Source: Geodermatophilus normandii (GTDB taxonomy: Bacteria > Actinomycetota > Actinomycetes > Mycobacteriales > Geodermatophilaceae). Taken from it: DNA of 64,000 bases. The position numbers and the translations under genes were made by a program. Of the stretch, positions 45,441-53,387 are shown one piece after another. The notes under the pieces are model-generated. The model worked only from the letters and a program-made list of their open reading frames with translations. It was not told where the DNA came from and made no database searches. The number at the start of each line of letters is the position of its first letter. Within the stretch, counting starts at the first letter, position 1. The DNA lies in assembly GCF_003182485.1 (NCBI RefSeq), contig NZ_QGTX01000001.1, positions 4,116,001 through 4,180,000 on the forward strand, read 5' to 3'.

Positions 45441-46004
45441 TCAGCGCCTGGTCTCGTACCTGGTCAGGACCACGCCGTCAGGGAACGTGCGGGTCTCCAG
45501 CAGGTCCAGCTCCACCCAGTCGTCCAGGGCCGTGAAGAACGGCGTGCCGCCACCGACCAGGACCGGATGGGTGACGATCGCGTACTCGTCGATCAGCCCG
45601 TCCCGCATGGCCGCCGCGGCGAGGGTGGCGCCGCCGATGTCCATGGGGCCGCCGTCCTCGGCCTTGAGCCGGGTGATCTCGGCGACCGCGTCGCCGGTGA
45701 CCAGGCGGGTGTTCCCGTCGACCGTGCGGGTCGTCGAGGAGAACACCACCTTCGGCATGTCCCGCCAGCGGCGGGCGTACTCGATCTCCGCCGGCGTGGC
45801 ACCCGGCTGCTGGTCGGCGGTCGGCCAGTGGGAGCTCATCGCCTCCCAGAGCCTGCGCCCGTACAGCGCCGTGCCCGTCGCCCCGACCCGGTCGGACCAC
45901 CACTGGAACAGCTCGTCGCTCGGCACACCCCAGCCGAGGTCGTCGCCGGGCGCGGCGGTGTAGCCGTCCAGGCTCACGTTCATGCCGAAGGTCAGTCGTC
46001 GCAC
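45441..46004 (-). CDS. Dihydrofolate-reductase-like (RibD C-terminal) protein
   Basis: 187 residues: RRLTFGMNVSLDGYTAAPGD, ALYGRRLWEAMSSHWP, KVVFSSTTRTVDGNTRLV, PMDIGGATLAAAAMRDGL and DEYAIVTHPVLVGGGTPFF are the standard stand-alone DHFR/RibD-C motifs. GTG at 46004 has GGGAGG eight bases upstream. This is the last chromosomal gene before the island; before insertion it would have faced the 3' end of rnpB. Confidence 0.86.
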   Translation of the reverse strand: MRRLTFGMNVSLDGYTAAPGDDLGWGVPSDELFQWWSDRVGATGTALYGRRLWEAMSSHWPTADQQPGATPAEIEYARRWRDMPKVVFSSTTRTVDGNTRLVTGDAVAEITRLKAEDGGPMDIGGATLAAAAMRDGLIDEYAIVTHPVLVGGGTPFFTALDDWVELDLLETRTFPDGVVLTRYETRR

Positions 46005-46109
46005 GGTGTCAGCCTCCCGTGGGTCGGGGTCCGGAGTACGGACCGGCACGGCGCGGAGGAGTCATCGGCCAGGCCGCACCGGGGGCCGGAGTCCGACGAC
46101 CGGACCGGA

Positions 46110-46229
46110 CCGCGGAGGACGCCGTGCTGGCTCCTGCGGGCTGCGGAACAACCGAAGGACGGGGACCCCGCCGGACCTGGAGGCGCAGGTCAGGCGGGGG
46201 ACGACGGACGAGTCGGCCTGTACGCCGGG
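46110..46229. repeat. Left island end: copy of the rnpB 3' end (att site)
   Basis: 46202-46229 is 28 of 28 identical to 63507-63534 (start CGACGGACGAGTCGGCC), which is the 3' strand of helix P1 of RNase P RNA. The match extends leftward, imperfectly, for about 90 more bases and includes a short hairpin (GACCTG...CAGGTC) just past the RNA end. Identity breaks at 46230. Read as the left attachment site of the island. Confidence 0.85.
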
Positions 46230-46337
46230 GACGGATCCCGGGATGTGGATCACTGTTGGCTGCCGCCGGATGCACCCACTGACCTGCGGATTCACCGTTG
46301 GCAGCCGCTGGTCAGGGTGGCCCGCGATTGACCCTGC

Positions 46338-46356
46338 TGAGGAACGATTGAGGAAC
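46338..46356. repeat. Paired TGAGGAAC motifs, left end of island
   Basis: TGAGGAAC at 46338-46345 and 46349-46356, start to start 11 bp. The same pair with the same spacing is at 63446-63464, just inside the right end. Both are close to the attachment repeats, so they may be arm-type sites for the integrase. Confidence 0.5.
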
Positions 46357-46518
46357 GACCCGGCGAATCCAGCCACCTTGGCGGTCCCTGGTTGGTAACC
46401 GTGCGGCCTCCAGGAGGACTAGCAGGTCAGGACCCCAGATCGCCTGCCGAGAAAAACGACGCGGCTCACGACACCAAAGAGGTCCGTCACCCGCCTGCGA
46501 TCGCGCGGCGTCCGCGTC

Positions 46519-46692
46519 CCAGCCTTCCAAGCGGCCATGCCGGTTCGATCCCGGTCACCCGCTCCACGCAAGACCGCAGGTCAGACGGCACATTAGTCTT
46601 GCAGGAGGAGTCCAGGAGGACTCTCCGGAAGGCCCGCTACAACCCCATTTTGACCCCTGTTTTCCGCTGCGTGGGTCATGTATGGGTCACGC
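46519..46692. repeat. tRNA-Gly(UCC) 3'-half relic and flanking sequence, copy 1
   Basis: 46521-46566 reads like the 3' part of tRNA-Gly: anticodon loop CTTCCAA, T arm GGTTCGATCC, acceptor strand and CCA. The 5' half is absent, so it is not a working tRNA. The following 120 bases hold inverted repeats (46568-46574 with 46596-46602) and end in CGCTGCGTGGGTCATG. The whole block is repeated, decayed, at 58311-58483, 11.8 kb away. Likely an old attachment site. Confidence 0.7.
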
Positions 46693-47139
46693 CCTCGCCT
46701 TCGATGGCCTGGTGGGCAGCGCCTCGGGCCGCCGGTCAGAGCCCGTGACCCACGTTGGGTCACGGGCCAGCTCCTCGGGACCTGTCGTCAGACACGAGCG
46801 CTCAAGACGACGCGGGGCGACCGCACCTTGAGGGCTGGAGGCGGCGCAGCACCCTCACGCTCGCGATACGCACCATCGGAGGCGCTGGCGCATCCGGCGC
46901 TCAACACGGCTGTTGTCCGTCAGCACCTTGAGCGCATGGACGCCCAGAGCCTCGGGAGCGCCCCGGAAATGAGTGCTGCTCGCACATTACGACCCGCAGA
47001 GCAGCGCCCAACTGCCCCCTGCCGATACCTCAGCTACAGCCGACTAGTCACCACTCCGACCAGGCCGCCCCCTCGCTGTGGCCTGGTCTACGGAACGCAG
47101 GGGACGAGGTTCACGCAGTCTCACGGCTGAGTCATCTAG
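46693..47139. other. Non-coding stretch
   Basis: No gene, RNA or clear repeat seen between the tRNA relic and the HEPN/zinc-ribbon gene. Open frames here have no start signals or recognisable protein content. Confidence 0.4.
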
Positions 47140-48213
47140 CTAGGACTCATCTGAGACGCGCATGACTGGAGCCTTTCCGCCGGAGCGGCGGATACCGAGG
47201 TCCTCAATCTGCTTGGCAAGCCATACACTTACGGGATCACTGTCGGGCTTCAGTTCGATGGCCGTAGGAAACTCGAACTCCTGAAGTTCATCACGCTCAA
47301 GCCCTAGCCCGCAGACTAGGCAGTGAAAGTCGACGGGATAAGCAGTACGCAGGATCCCGGTACCGACACCTGCCTCGTCCCTCAGCACATGGCCTCGTTC
47401 AATTTGGCATGACAGATAGCCAACCTGTGCGCACACAGGGCACGCATGCGGTTGGTCCTGCTCGTCAGTCATGAAGCTTGCGTACTGGCCGGATAGGGAG
47501 GCCAGGACGACGCTGCGGGCACTCTCATCGAGCCGGCCAATGAGCGCGGCGAGTCGTGCTCGCGCCATCACCTGCTTGGCAGCCACTATGCGCCGGCGCT
47601 CGGTCGTGGCTTCATTCAGTAGCTCAGACGCCAGTGAAGCCAAATCATCCCCCCAAAACTTGGCCGGGTCGGCCTTCCGGATGGTCAACAAGCCATCCAC
47701 GTACCGGAGCATCACGAGCACGGCCGAGCGCAAATCGTCGCAATCCACAAGACCCATGTGAGCGGCGGCATTGCGGACTCGAAACACGACGGAATCGGTT
47801 GCCTGACGCCACGTGAGGCTGGGATGGAGGTGAACGGCCATGGCTACCGCATCAGGTGCAGACAGAGTCTTTACCTCTGTCGGCGCCTTGGCGGATAGAT
47901 GGCCGAGATCGGTCAGGTGGAGAAGGGAATCTCGATCGCCACGCTCACTAAGTAGCGCGGGACTCGTGGCAGCAATCAAACTCTTGCTCAGTAGCTCAAT
48001 CGCGCACCCGATTGAGATTGCAGTGAGCTCTTGATCACTGGGGTCCTCGGAGCTGAACCTAGATAGGGCGCGGCGGGCGTGGACACAGCCTGATGTCCAT
48101 AGGTGTCTGGGGAGACCCTTGTGGTCGTATGAGAATATCGGGCCAACGGGCCAACGAGAGCCAGTTTGGGCAGGGGCGTCCTGCGTGGCGTCACCGCTCG
48201 GTTCTGTCGTCAT
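47140..48213 (-). CDS. HEPN-like protein with C-terminal zinc ribbon
   Basis: 357 residues from ATG 48213 (GAGG upstream). The N-terminal 200 residues are helical. AISIGCAIELLSKSLIAATS and FRVRNAAAHMGLVD (Arg147-Asn148...His152) give the RNxxxH pattern of HEPN ribonuclease domains. The C-terminal part has CPVCAQVGYLSC (Cys258, 261, 269) and FHCLVCGLGL (Cys298, 301), a zinc ribbon. I know no named family with this order. It lies on the strand opposite the RT-HEPN genes, about 1.1 kb away. RNA cutting is inferred from the motif only. The longer in-frame start at 48417 runs through low-quality sequence and is rejected. Confidence 0.7.
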   Translation of the reverse strand: MTTEPSGDATQDAPAQTGSRWPVGPIFSYDHKGLPRHLWTSGCVHARRALSRFSSEDPSDQELTAISIGCAIELLSKSLIAATSPALLSERGDRDSLLHLTDLGHLSAKAPTEVKTLSAPDAVAMAVHLHPSLTWRQATDSVVFRVRNAAAHMGLVDCDDLRSAVLVMLRYVDGLLTIRKADPAKFWGDDLASLASELLNEATTERRRIVAAKQVMARARLAALIGRLDESARSVVLASLSGQYASFMTDEQDQPHACPVCAQVGYLSCQIERGHVLRDEAGVGTGILRTAYPVDFHCLVCGLGLERDELQEFEFPTAIELKPDSDPVSVWLAKQIEDLGIRRSGGKAPVMRVSDES

Positions 48214-48368
48214 CGCCGCCTCAGCACAGCACAGCGGCCGAGCCGCCAGTGGACACCTCGCCGGTTGGGTGACCTGATCGTCGTCCACCGCCATGTACAG
48301 GACGATGTTCAGCAGACTTGCACTCAAGCAGGATCCCAGGGGGCAACACTGGTTGACGGGAAGGCGGC

Positions 48369-48660
48369 ATGACGGCCGAAGCGCCGCTGTCGTTCCGGTG
48401 CCGCGCACCCGTGCCAAGCGGGTCGCTTAGCGGCTGCCGCGTCCTCGTCCTCGGCGGCGCCGATGACGCGGCAACCGCCACCTGGAAACGCGTCCTCGAG
48501 GCTGGCGCTGACGTCGGATCAACCCGACCGACTCGGTCACCGACCTGGTACTCGTCCCGGCCCCCGCCAGGCCTACGGACCAAATGGAGGCCTCTTGGCC
48601 TTCGTCCTAGATGCCGAGACGTACCCTCTCTCAGCGCAACGCCACTTGGCGCTGACGCGC
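48369..48660 (+). pseudogene. Decayed BRCT-like gene fragment
   Basis: In one frame GCRVLVLGGADDAATATWKR, in a second DSVTDLVLVPAPARP, in a third LLAFVLDAETYPLSAQ. In order these follow BRCT-like domains of streptomycete proteins (GCRVLVLGG..., SVTDVV..., GLRVLDAETF). Two frameshifts separate the parts. A relic of earlier cargo; recognition is from memory of the family pattern. Confidence 0.4.
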
Positions 48661-49267
48661 CATGGGCCAAGGTCTTCTTAAGCACCTCTCCGGCCTCGCC
48701 ATTCGACACGCGTCGACATCGAAGAACATGACTGCCCCGCCCAGTCGACGTTGCTTCAATAAGAGACGTAGTCGTGCTGCAGTCCACTCGGGCCGGCCCC
48801 TGCCACCGCACCGCCAGGCCGTCTTGATGGTGTTCGTGGCGGTTCGCCGCCGTTCTGCGAGCCGACTGGCGTACGGAATCACAAGACGGCGGACGATTTC
48901 ACGCTGGCGCGATCGAGGTCAATTACAACCCCAACTGCAACCAGGCGTGCGGAGCCGCGTCCGACGCGGGCACCGCCCGACGCCGCGCCTTGCCCGTCCT
49001 TGCGTCTCTAGAGGCCGTCGATGGGCGGCCGTCTGTCATCCGTCGTGCTGGCCAGCGGTGGGACGCGGGCGGTAAGGGGACGCTCCACACCCAGTCTGGA
49101 AGACACACGGCGGCCCACCACAAGTACGCGGAAGGACGAGCGGCCGCTGGCGAGTAGCGGTCCTCCGGGGTGGCGCAGGCAGGACTGCGGCCTGCCCACA
49201 CCGATGTCTGGGCCCACTCTAGGCTCGCGTCGCACAGCCGGCGCGCGCTGAGGCCGCGAGCGACGCA
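48661..49267. other. 600-bp non-coding region upstream of the reverse transcriptase
   Basis: No protein gene seen. A short hairpin GGCAGG...CCTGCC lies at 49178-49196, and the last 250 bases are richer in GC than the RT gene. Several defence reverse transcriptases use a non-coding RNA encoded directly next to them, so this is the place to look for one; nothing in the sequence proves it. Confidence 0.35.
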
Positions 49268-49348
49268 GTGTCGACGCCTACCGAGGGCTTCATGCAGCAC
49301 GACCCGGTAGCTTCCGAGCAGCGCAGGTGTGCAATCGAAGGAGTTCGA

Positions 49349-50860
49349 GTGGCGAGCGGACTGCTTACGGCGGATGAGCTTGAGGATGGGGCGGCGGTGG
49401 TTGGTGCCCGCTCGCTCGACCGCTTTCCCCCACTCATCTCGGACCTGTCACTCACAGACGCCGCAGGGACCCTAGCGGAGCATGCTGCTGCTTTGATGGC
49501 CGCCGGGAAGAGCCATTGGGCCGAAACTCTGACCATGTCCCGTAGCGGCTCCGGGCCTCGACCGGTCATAGTCCTCGCGCCCGCATCCAGAGCCATCTAT
49601 ACGGCGTTAGTAGCCCGGCTTGCACCTGCGTTGCCTGAGCCAAGCCGAGGCGAGGGCGCCTGGGAAGCGCACACTCAATTCGGCCTAGAGGGCCCGCACG
49701 GCTATGTCGTCGAGTTGGATATCGCGGCCTGCTACGAATATCTCGACCATTCGATCCTGGCGGACGAGTTGTTGCTGCGCTCCATGGCGCCAGCAGTCGT
49801 CGCCGAGCTGGCTGCCGTCCTCCGCGATGTTTCGTCTCGCGGCCGTGGACTTCCTCAGATGCTTAGTGCCAGTGATCACCTTGCGGACGCCTACTTAAGC
49901 ATCCTGGACCGCCGTCTGATGCGGGATGGCTATGATCTGCATCGTTTTGCGGACGACACTCGAATTACCGCCAGCACGTGGGAAGATGCCAACAGGGTAA
50001 TCGAGCGCGCGGCCGAGCATGCACGCGACCTTGGATTGATCCTTGCGAGCAAGAAAACCCGCCCATACAAGCGAGAGACCTTGGTGGAACGCAAGGCGGC
50101 CGAAGAGGCCTTCTTCGACAAGTACTACCGCGAGGCGCGGAAATCCCTGACTCAGACCCTATTTATCATGTCAGACCCCTACGGTGATATTGAGCAAATG
50201 CTACTCGGAGCCGACGTTCTGGAGTCTCGACAAGTCGCTTCCCGCAAGGTGGTCGAGGATTGGGCCACAAGCGTTCAAGCCCAGGATTCCGAAGACCACG
50301 TCGATGTCAATCTACGGAACTTCCAAAGTCGCGCTGTGAGCGCGCTGGTACGTGCAACCCAACGACTCGAGGACGAGACGCTGCTCGACCTTGTTTTCTA
50401 TGATCCACAGCGACTGCAGTCCGTCAGCACATACCTTCGGCGCCGCGCATTGAGCGAGACTTTTTCTGACGAGCATCACTGGAGGACTGTTGGTAAGCTG
50501 ATCGGCGGCTCGAGGGAGAGTGCGTGGACCTCGCTCTGGTTGCTCAATATCGTTCAGGCGCTTCCGGAGAGCGTGGAACCCGAATACGGGGCAGTCATGA
50601 CCTGGGTTGAAGAGCGCCTTTCCGACCGGCATGAGGTAGTACGCTGTCAGGCCGCATGGGTTATGGCCAGTCGGCAAGCCTTGCCCAAGGATGCGATAGC
50701 CGACCTCTACAGGAGGTCAACCCCTCTCACTCAGAACGGCTTAGCTGCAGCCGTGGCAAAGCAGGCTGACTCTCCTGTCAAGGTTCGCGGAGCCGTCGTC
50801 GACGACTCGCCACTGAACAAGGCGGCAGCACAATGGGTAGAACAACAGGCGTCGAGCTAA
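49349..50860 (+). CDS. Reverse transcriptase, unknown-group/Abi type, with helical C-terminus
   Basis: 503 residues. RT motifs in order: RPVIVLAPASRAIYTALVAR (motif 0-like), GYVVELDIAACYEYLDHSIL (motif A, catalytic Asp about 124), SSRGRGLPQMLSASDHLADA (motif B; GLPQM where group II and retron enzymes have GLPQG), DLHRFADDTRITA (motif C, FADD instead of YADD, about 200-203), and LGLILASKKTRPYKR (motif D/E). From about residue 280 the protein is all helix (ALVRATQRLEDETLLDLVFY, VRCQAAWVMASRQALPKDA), like the alpha-repeat end of Abi/UG reverse transcriptases. No maturase, integrase or nitrilase domain. GTG at 49349 is chosen for GAAGGAG five bases upstream; GTG 49268 and ATG 49292 are in frame. 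It overlaps the HEPN gene by 28 bases. RT identity is sure; the defence role is inferred. Confidence 0.88.
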   Translation: MASGLLTADELEDGAAVVGARSLDRFPPLISDLSLTDAAGTLAEHAAALMAAGKSHWAETLTMSRSGSGPRPVIVLAPASRAIYTALVARLAPALPEPSRGEGAWEAHTQFGLEGPHGYVVELDIAACYEYLDHSILADELLLRSMAPAVVAELAAVLRDVSSRGRGLPQMLSASDHLADAYLSILDRRLMRDGYDLHRFADDTRITASTWEDANRVIERAAEHARDLGLILASKKTRPYKRETLVERKAAEEAFFDKYYREARKSLTQTLFIMSDPYGDIEQMLLGADVLESRQVASRKVVEDWATSVQAQDSEDHVDVNLRNFQSRAVSALVRATQRLEDETLLDLVFYDPQRLQSVSTYLRRRALSETFSDEHHWRTVGKLIGGSRESAWTSLWLLNIVQALPESVEPEYGAVMTWVEERLSDRHEVVRCQAAWVMASRQALPKDAIADLYRRSTPLTQNGLAAAVAKQADSPVKVRGAVVDDSPLNKAAAQWVEQQASS

Positions 50861-51417
50861 GCGACCTGACGGCCTCGGGGGAACAATGCCTTCGCAGGGT
50901 CGCTGAGCTCAGTGTGTCCGGCGGACCGGAGCAACAATTAGTCACAAGTATCGCGACCGCAGTAGAGGTACATCTTTCTTCAGTCCTGGACCGACTCGTT
51001 TCGACGAGTGTGGTAGCCGGGGAACGACTGGGAGCCGCCTTGCTCGCCAAGGTCGGTGACGATCTGCAGCGGACTTGGGACTCACGCGCCAACTGGCTCA
51101 AGGAGGGCTTCGGATTGCGGGTCAAGGACGACCCCACATACGGCGACTTCAACTTGGTCGTCGAAGTCCGAAACGCTGTTGTACACGGCGGCGGCCGGCT
51201 TACCGACTTCCAGATGAGCAGCATCCATAAGACCGTGGCTCTGCGCAGGGACCTGGACAGACGCTTGGATATCGACGCTACCGCGGAGCTGCGTTTCGGC
51301 TCCTCGTCGCTTACTAGAATCGTAGAAGCGGTGCGCAACTACGTTCACTTCTTCGACCGCCACGTCTCCAACAGCTACCCCAGCCTATACTTAAAGGCTG
51401 GGGTCAGCTCAAGGTAG
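50833..51417 (+). CDS. Small HEPN-domain protein coupled to the reverse transcriptase
   Basis: 194 residues, mostly helical. The block FNLVVEVRNAVVHGGGRLTD contains Arg113-Asn114...His118, the RNxxxH active-site motif of HEPN ribonucleases, preceded by two helices (IATAVEVHLSSVLDRLV) as in the family. The ATG lies 28 bases inside the RT gene, so both are made from one mRNA. In AbiA a HEPN domain is fused to the RT; here it is a separate chain. The gene ends in a strong hairpin two bases before the convergent DUF3037-like stop. RNA cutting is inferred. Confidence 0.78.
   Translation: MGRTTGVELSDLTASGEQCLRRVAELSVSGGPEQQLVTSIATAVEVHLSSVLDRLVSTSVVAGERLGAALLAKVGDDLQRTWDSRANWLKEGFGLRVKDDPTYGDFNLVVEVRNAVVHGGGRLTDFQMSSIHKTVALRRDLDRRLDIDATAELRFGSSSLTRIVEAVRNYVHFFDRHVSNSYPSLYLKAGVSSR
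51377..51404. terminator. Nine-bp perfect hairpin at the end of the RT-HEPN operon
   Basis: ACCCCAGCC (51377-51385) pairs with GGCTGGGGT (51396-51404) around an A/T-rich ten-base loop. It lies within the last codons of the HEPN gene and can end transcription from both the RT-HEPN operon and the convergent kinase operon. Confidence 0.6.
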
Positions 51418-51419
51418 GA

Positions 51420-52205
51420 CTAGATCAACAGGACGTGTTGAAGGGTGGAGACAGCCTCGTCGCGATCGTCTACGTCAACCGTCAGCGCCACTCCCTCCAG
51501 GGGGAGGAGGACCTCGTCCAAATCTGTGGAACCTTGCTCAGCCTGCGTTGATGAATAGAACGCTAGAAAGCTGTGGGCGGAGTCGGCGTTACGCGCCGCT
51601 GTCACTCGACTGAGGAGGTCTCGAGCATAGAGCGGACCCTGCTGCGGCGTGGCAGGCACTTGATCCAGCAGATGTAGTTGACCGTTGGTGTAGCCCATCT
51701 CGAACGACACTTGGGTCAGCGTTCCGTCTGGCTTGTATCGACCAGGAACGGTGATGTGGCGTGTGGGTGAGATGCCGGCGATCGCGAGGACTTCCTCGAT
51801 CCCCGCTTCAAGCGGCGATACGCGCGGCTCACGGACTGGGCGCTCGACGGTTACGAGCTCGCGGAACAACTCGTCAAAGAAGGCGTCGAGCCGGACGTCC
51901 TCGTCAAATCGCATGCCGCCCAGTTCCGTGTAGAAGTTCTTCACGCGGCCGCGGCGCTCAAGGCGATTGACGTCCTCCCAACTACCACTTAGAGCCTTAC
52001 GGCGGTAGTAGTCGATCCACGTTCGGTAGGCGTCGACCTGAAGGTTGAGCCATCGAACCTGCCGCCCGTCGACGTGACCCTGCTCGTCCTCGCCGACGAA
52101 GCGAACGATCGAACGCCCTTGCGCCTGCAGGACGAGGCCTACGTTCCGTGGCTCTCGCCGCCGGGGGTCCGCCACATACTTGATCAGGTGCCACGTCAGG
52201 GCCAC
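51420..52205 (-). CDS. DUF3037-like partner of the HipA-like kinase
   Basis: 261 residues. The start WHLIKYVADPRRREPRNVGL then VLQAQGRSIVRFVGED fits the DUF3037 pattern (aromatic start, R-E-x-x-N-V-G). Middle RTWIDYYRRKALSGSWEDVN and FDELFRELV follow. GTG at 52205 overlaps the kinase stop by ten bases and has AGGAGGGAG upstream. DUF3037 genes often follow HipA-like kinase genes, so the two probably act together; what they do is not known to me. Confidence 0.72.
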   Translation of the reverse strand: MALTWHLIKYVADPRRREPRNVGLVLQAQGRSIVRFVGEDEQGHVDGRQVRWLNLQVDAYRTWIDYYRRKALSGSWEDVNRLERRGRVKNFYTELGGMRFDEDVRLDAFFDELFRELVTVERPVREPRVSPLEAGIEEVLAIAGISPTRHITVPGRYKPDGTLTQVSFEMGYTNGQLHLLDQVPATPQQGPLYARDLLSRVTAARNADSAHSFLAFYSSTQAEQGSTDLDEVLLPLEGVALTVDVDDRDEAVSTLQHVLLI

Positions 52206-52951
52206 AGCGTCTCTCCCTCCTGGGCGTCTGAGTCGTTCGTCTGGGGGACCGGTGAGGGCCAACCCATGGACCGCTGGACCAGCGCACCCAGGTTTCTACG
52301 CCTGTATGACAGGAACGTGAGGACAGCGGCTCCCTGGTCCGCCGTCAGCAGTCTCCTGTCACGTGCGTCCTGCACCGTGCGGCTGACCGCCGCATCGGTG
52401 TGGCGCTGAATGCGTTCGATCCACTCGCCGGCGTGAGCCTGTATGACCTGATCGCTAACGAAGGCGTAGCTCGGGGTGCTGTGGTCCCTCGACCCACTGA
52501 GCGTGGTCGCGATGTCCTCCTGAGAGCCGGCCAGGCATTGATCGTGGTCGATCAACCAGAGGCCGAGGCTTGGGTGGTAGAGGAGGTTTTCTTCGTGTCG
52601 GTCGACGTTGTGCAGCCAAACGTCAAAGACCACGATGCCGGCCGTAAGCACTGGAAAGATGGTGGCCAAGCTGGCCGGGTCGGGAGGTGCAACGTCCTGC
52701 CCCTGCAGGGCGATCTGAGCGCTCACCCAAGCGGCCCGGTCTCCGTCGTAATGGCCGACGTCCCCCATCGGCACTGGTAGGCCAAGCACGGTGGCTAAGC
52801 GAGCCGCGACCAGCTCGTTCAGCGCTAGATGTGGATGCTCCGGCGTGCTGGGCTTGACGAAGACCCGGCCACTGCCCCACCAGGTGTCGTTGCTGCCGTC
52901 GCCAGGCGCGTCCAGTGAGATGATCTCGATGCCGGGCCGTCGCACTCTCAT
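52196..52951 (-). CDS. HipA-like kinase
   Basis: 251 residues. RVFVKPSTPEHPHLALNELV (ATP Lys and Glu), AARLATVLGLPVP, then the catalytic loop FDVWLHNVDRHEENLLYHPS (N-x-D-R-H-x-x-N) and metal Asp in LWLIDHDQCLAG. This is the short HipA-like kinase fold without the HipA N-terminal domain and without a HipB repressor next door, so it is not a standard HipBA toxin-antitoxin pair. ATG at 52951; TTG 52960 is also in frame. Confidence 0.82.
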   Translation of the reverse strand: MRVRRPGIEIISLDAPGDGSNDTWWGSGRVFVKPSTPEHPHLALNELVAARLATVLGLPVPMGDVGHYDGDRAAWVSAQIALQGQDVAPPDPASLATIFPVLTAGIVVFDVWLHNVDRHEENLLYHPSLGLWLIDHDQCLAGSQEDIATTLSGSRDHSTPSYAFVSDQVIQAHAGEWIERIQRHTDAAVSRTVQDARDRRLLTADQGAAVLTFLSYRRRNLGALVQRSMGWPSPVPQTNDSDAQEGETLWP

Positions 52952-53387
52952 CGGGCCCAACGTTCCTCGCTTCGCTCGGTGGGGACGGGCGGGGCGGTGC
53001 CGTCGACGGTCAGGCGATCCTAGAGGTGGGTCTCGCGACGCTCAGGTATGTCAGTCCCCGCCTCACTCGGTGGGACGAGCACCGTCGCCGGGCGTGGCGC
53101 TGCGCAAGCGTCCCGCCATGCAGCGGGGTGCGGTGGCGATACAGAGGGAGCTGCGCAGTCTCGGATGGTGGCACTGCCCCAGAGGCCGCCCTAAGGGACG
53201 GCTGCCCGGGCACCGCGGTCGCCTCACGCACCCACCATGGCGCGTCGCTGAGCCGCTTTGGAGCGCCACCCAGAGCCGGACCATCGGCACCGGAGACTGA
53301 CGAGATCAAGGGGGACACACCTCTTGCACCTGCGGCCTCCAAACTCGTGGTGACAAGTCACTGAAGGCTCATCCGCAGCGTCGTCAC
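52952..53387. other. Non-coding gap
   Basis: About 435 bases between the kinase start and the zinc-finger gene. It should hold both promoters; I see no further gene. Confidence 0.4.

Noticed and set aside
46521-46566. Functional tRNA-Gly gene
   Set aside because: Only the anticodon loop to CCA is present; upstream bases do not form D arm or acceptor 5' strand.
49349-50860. Group II intron
   Set aside because: No maturase or HNH domain follows the RT motifs and no intron domain V hairpin was found nearby.
49349-51417. Diversity-generating retroelement or retron
   Set aside because: No template/variable repeat pair and no Avd-like gene seen; the RT lacks the retron VTG block and there is no msr-msd-like hairpin I can fold upstream.
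52196-52951. Classic HipBA toxin-antitoxin system
   Set aside because: No HipB helix-turn-helix gene is adjacent and the HipA N-terminal domain is missing.
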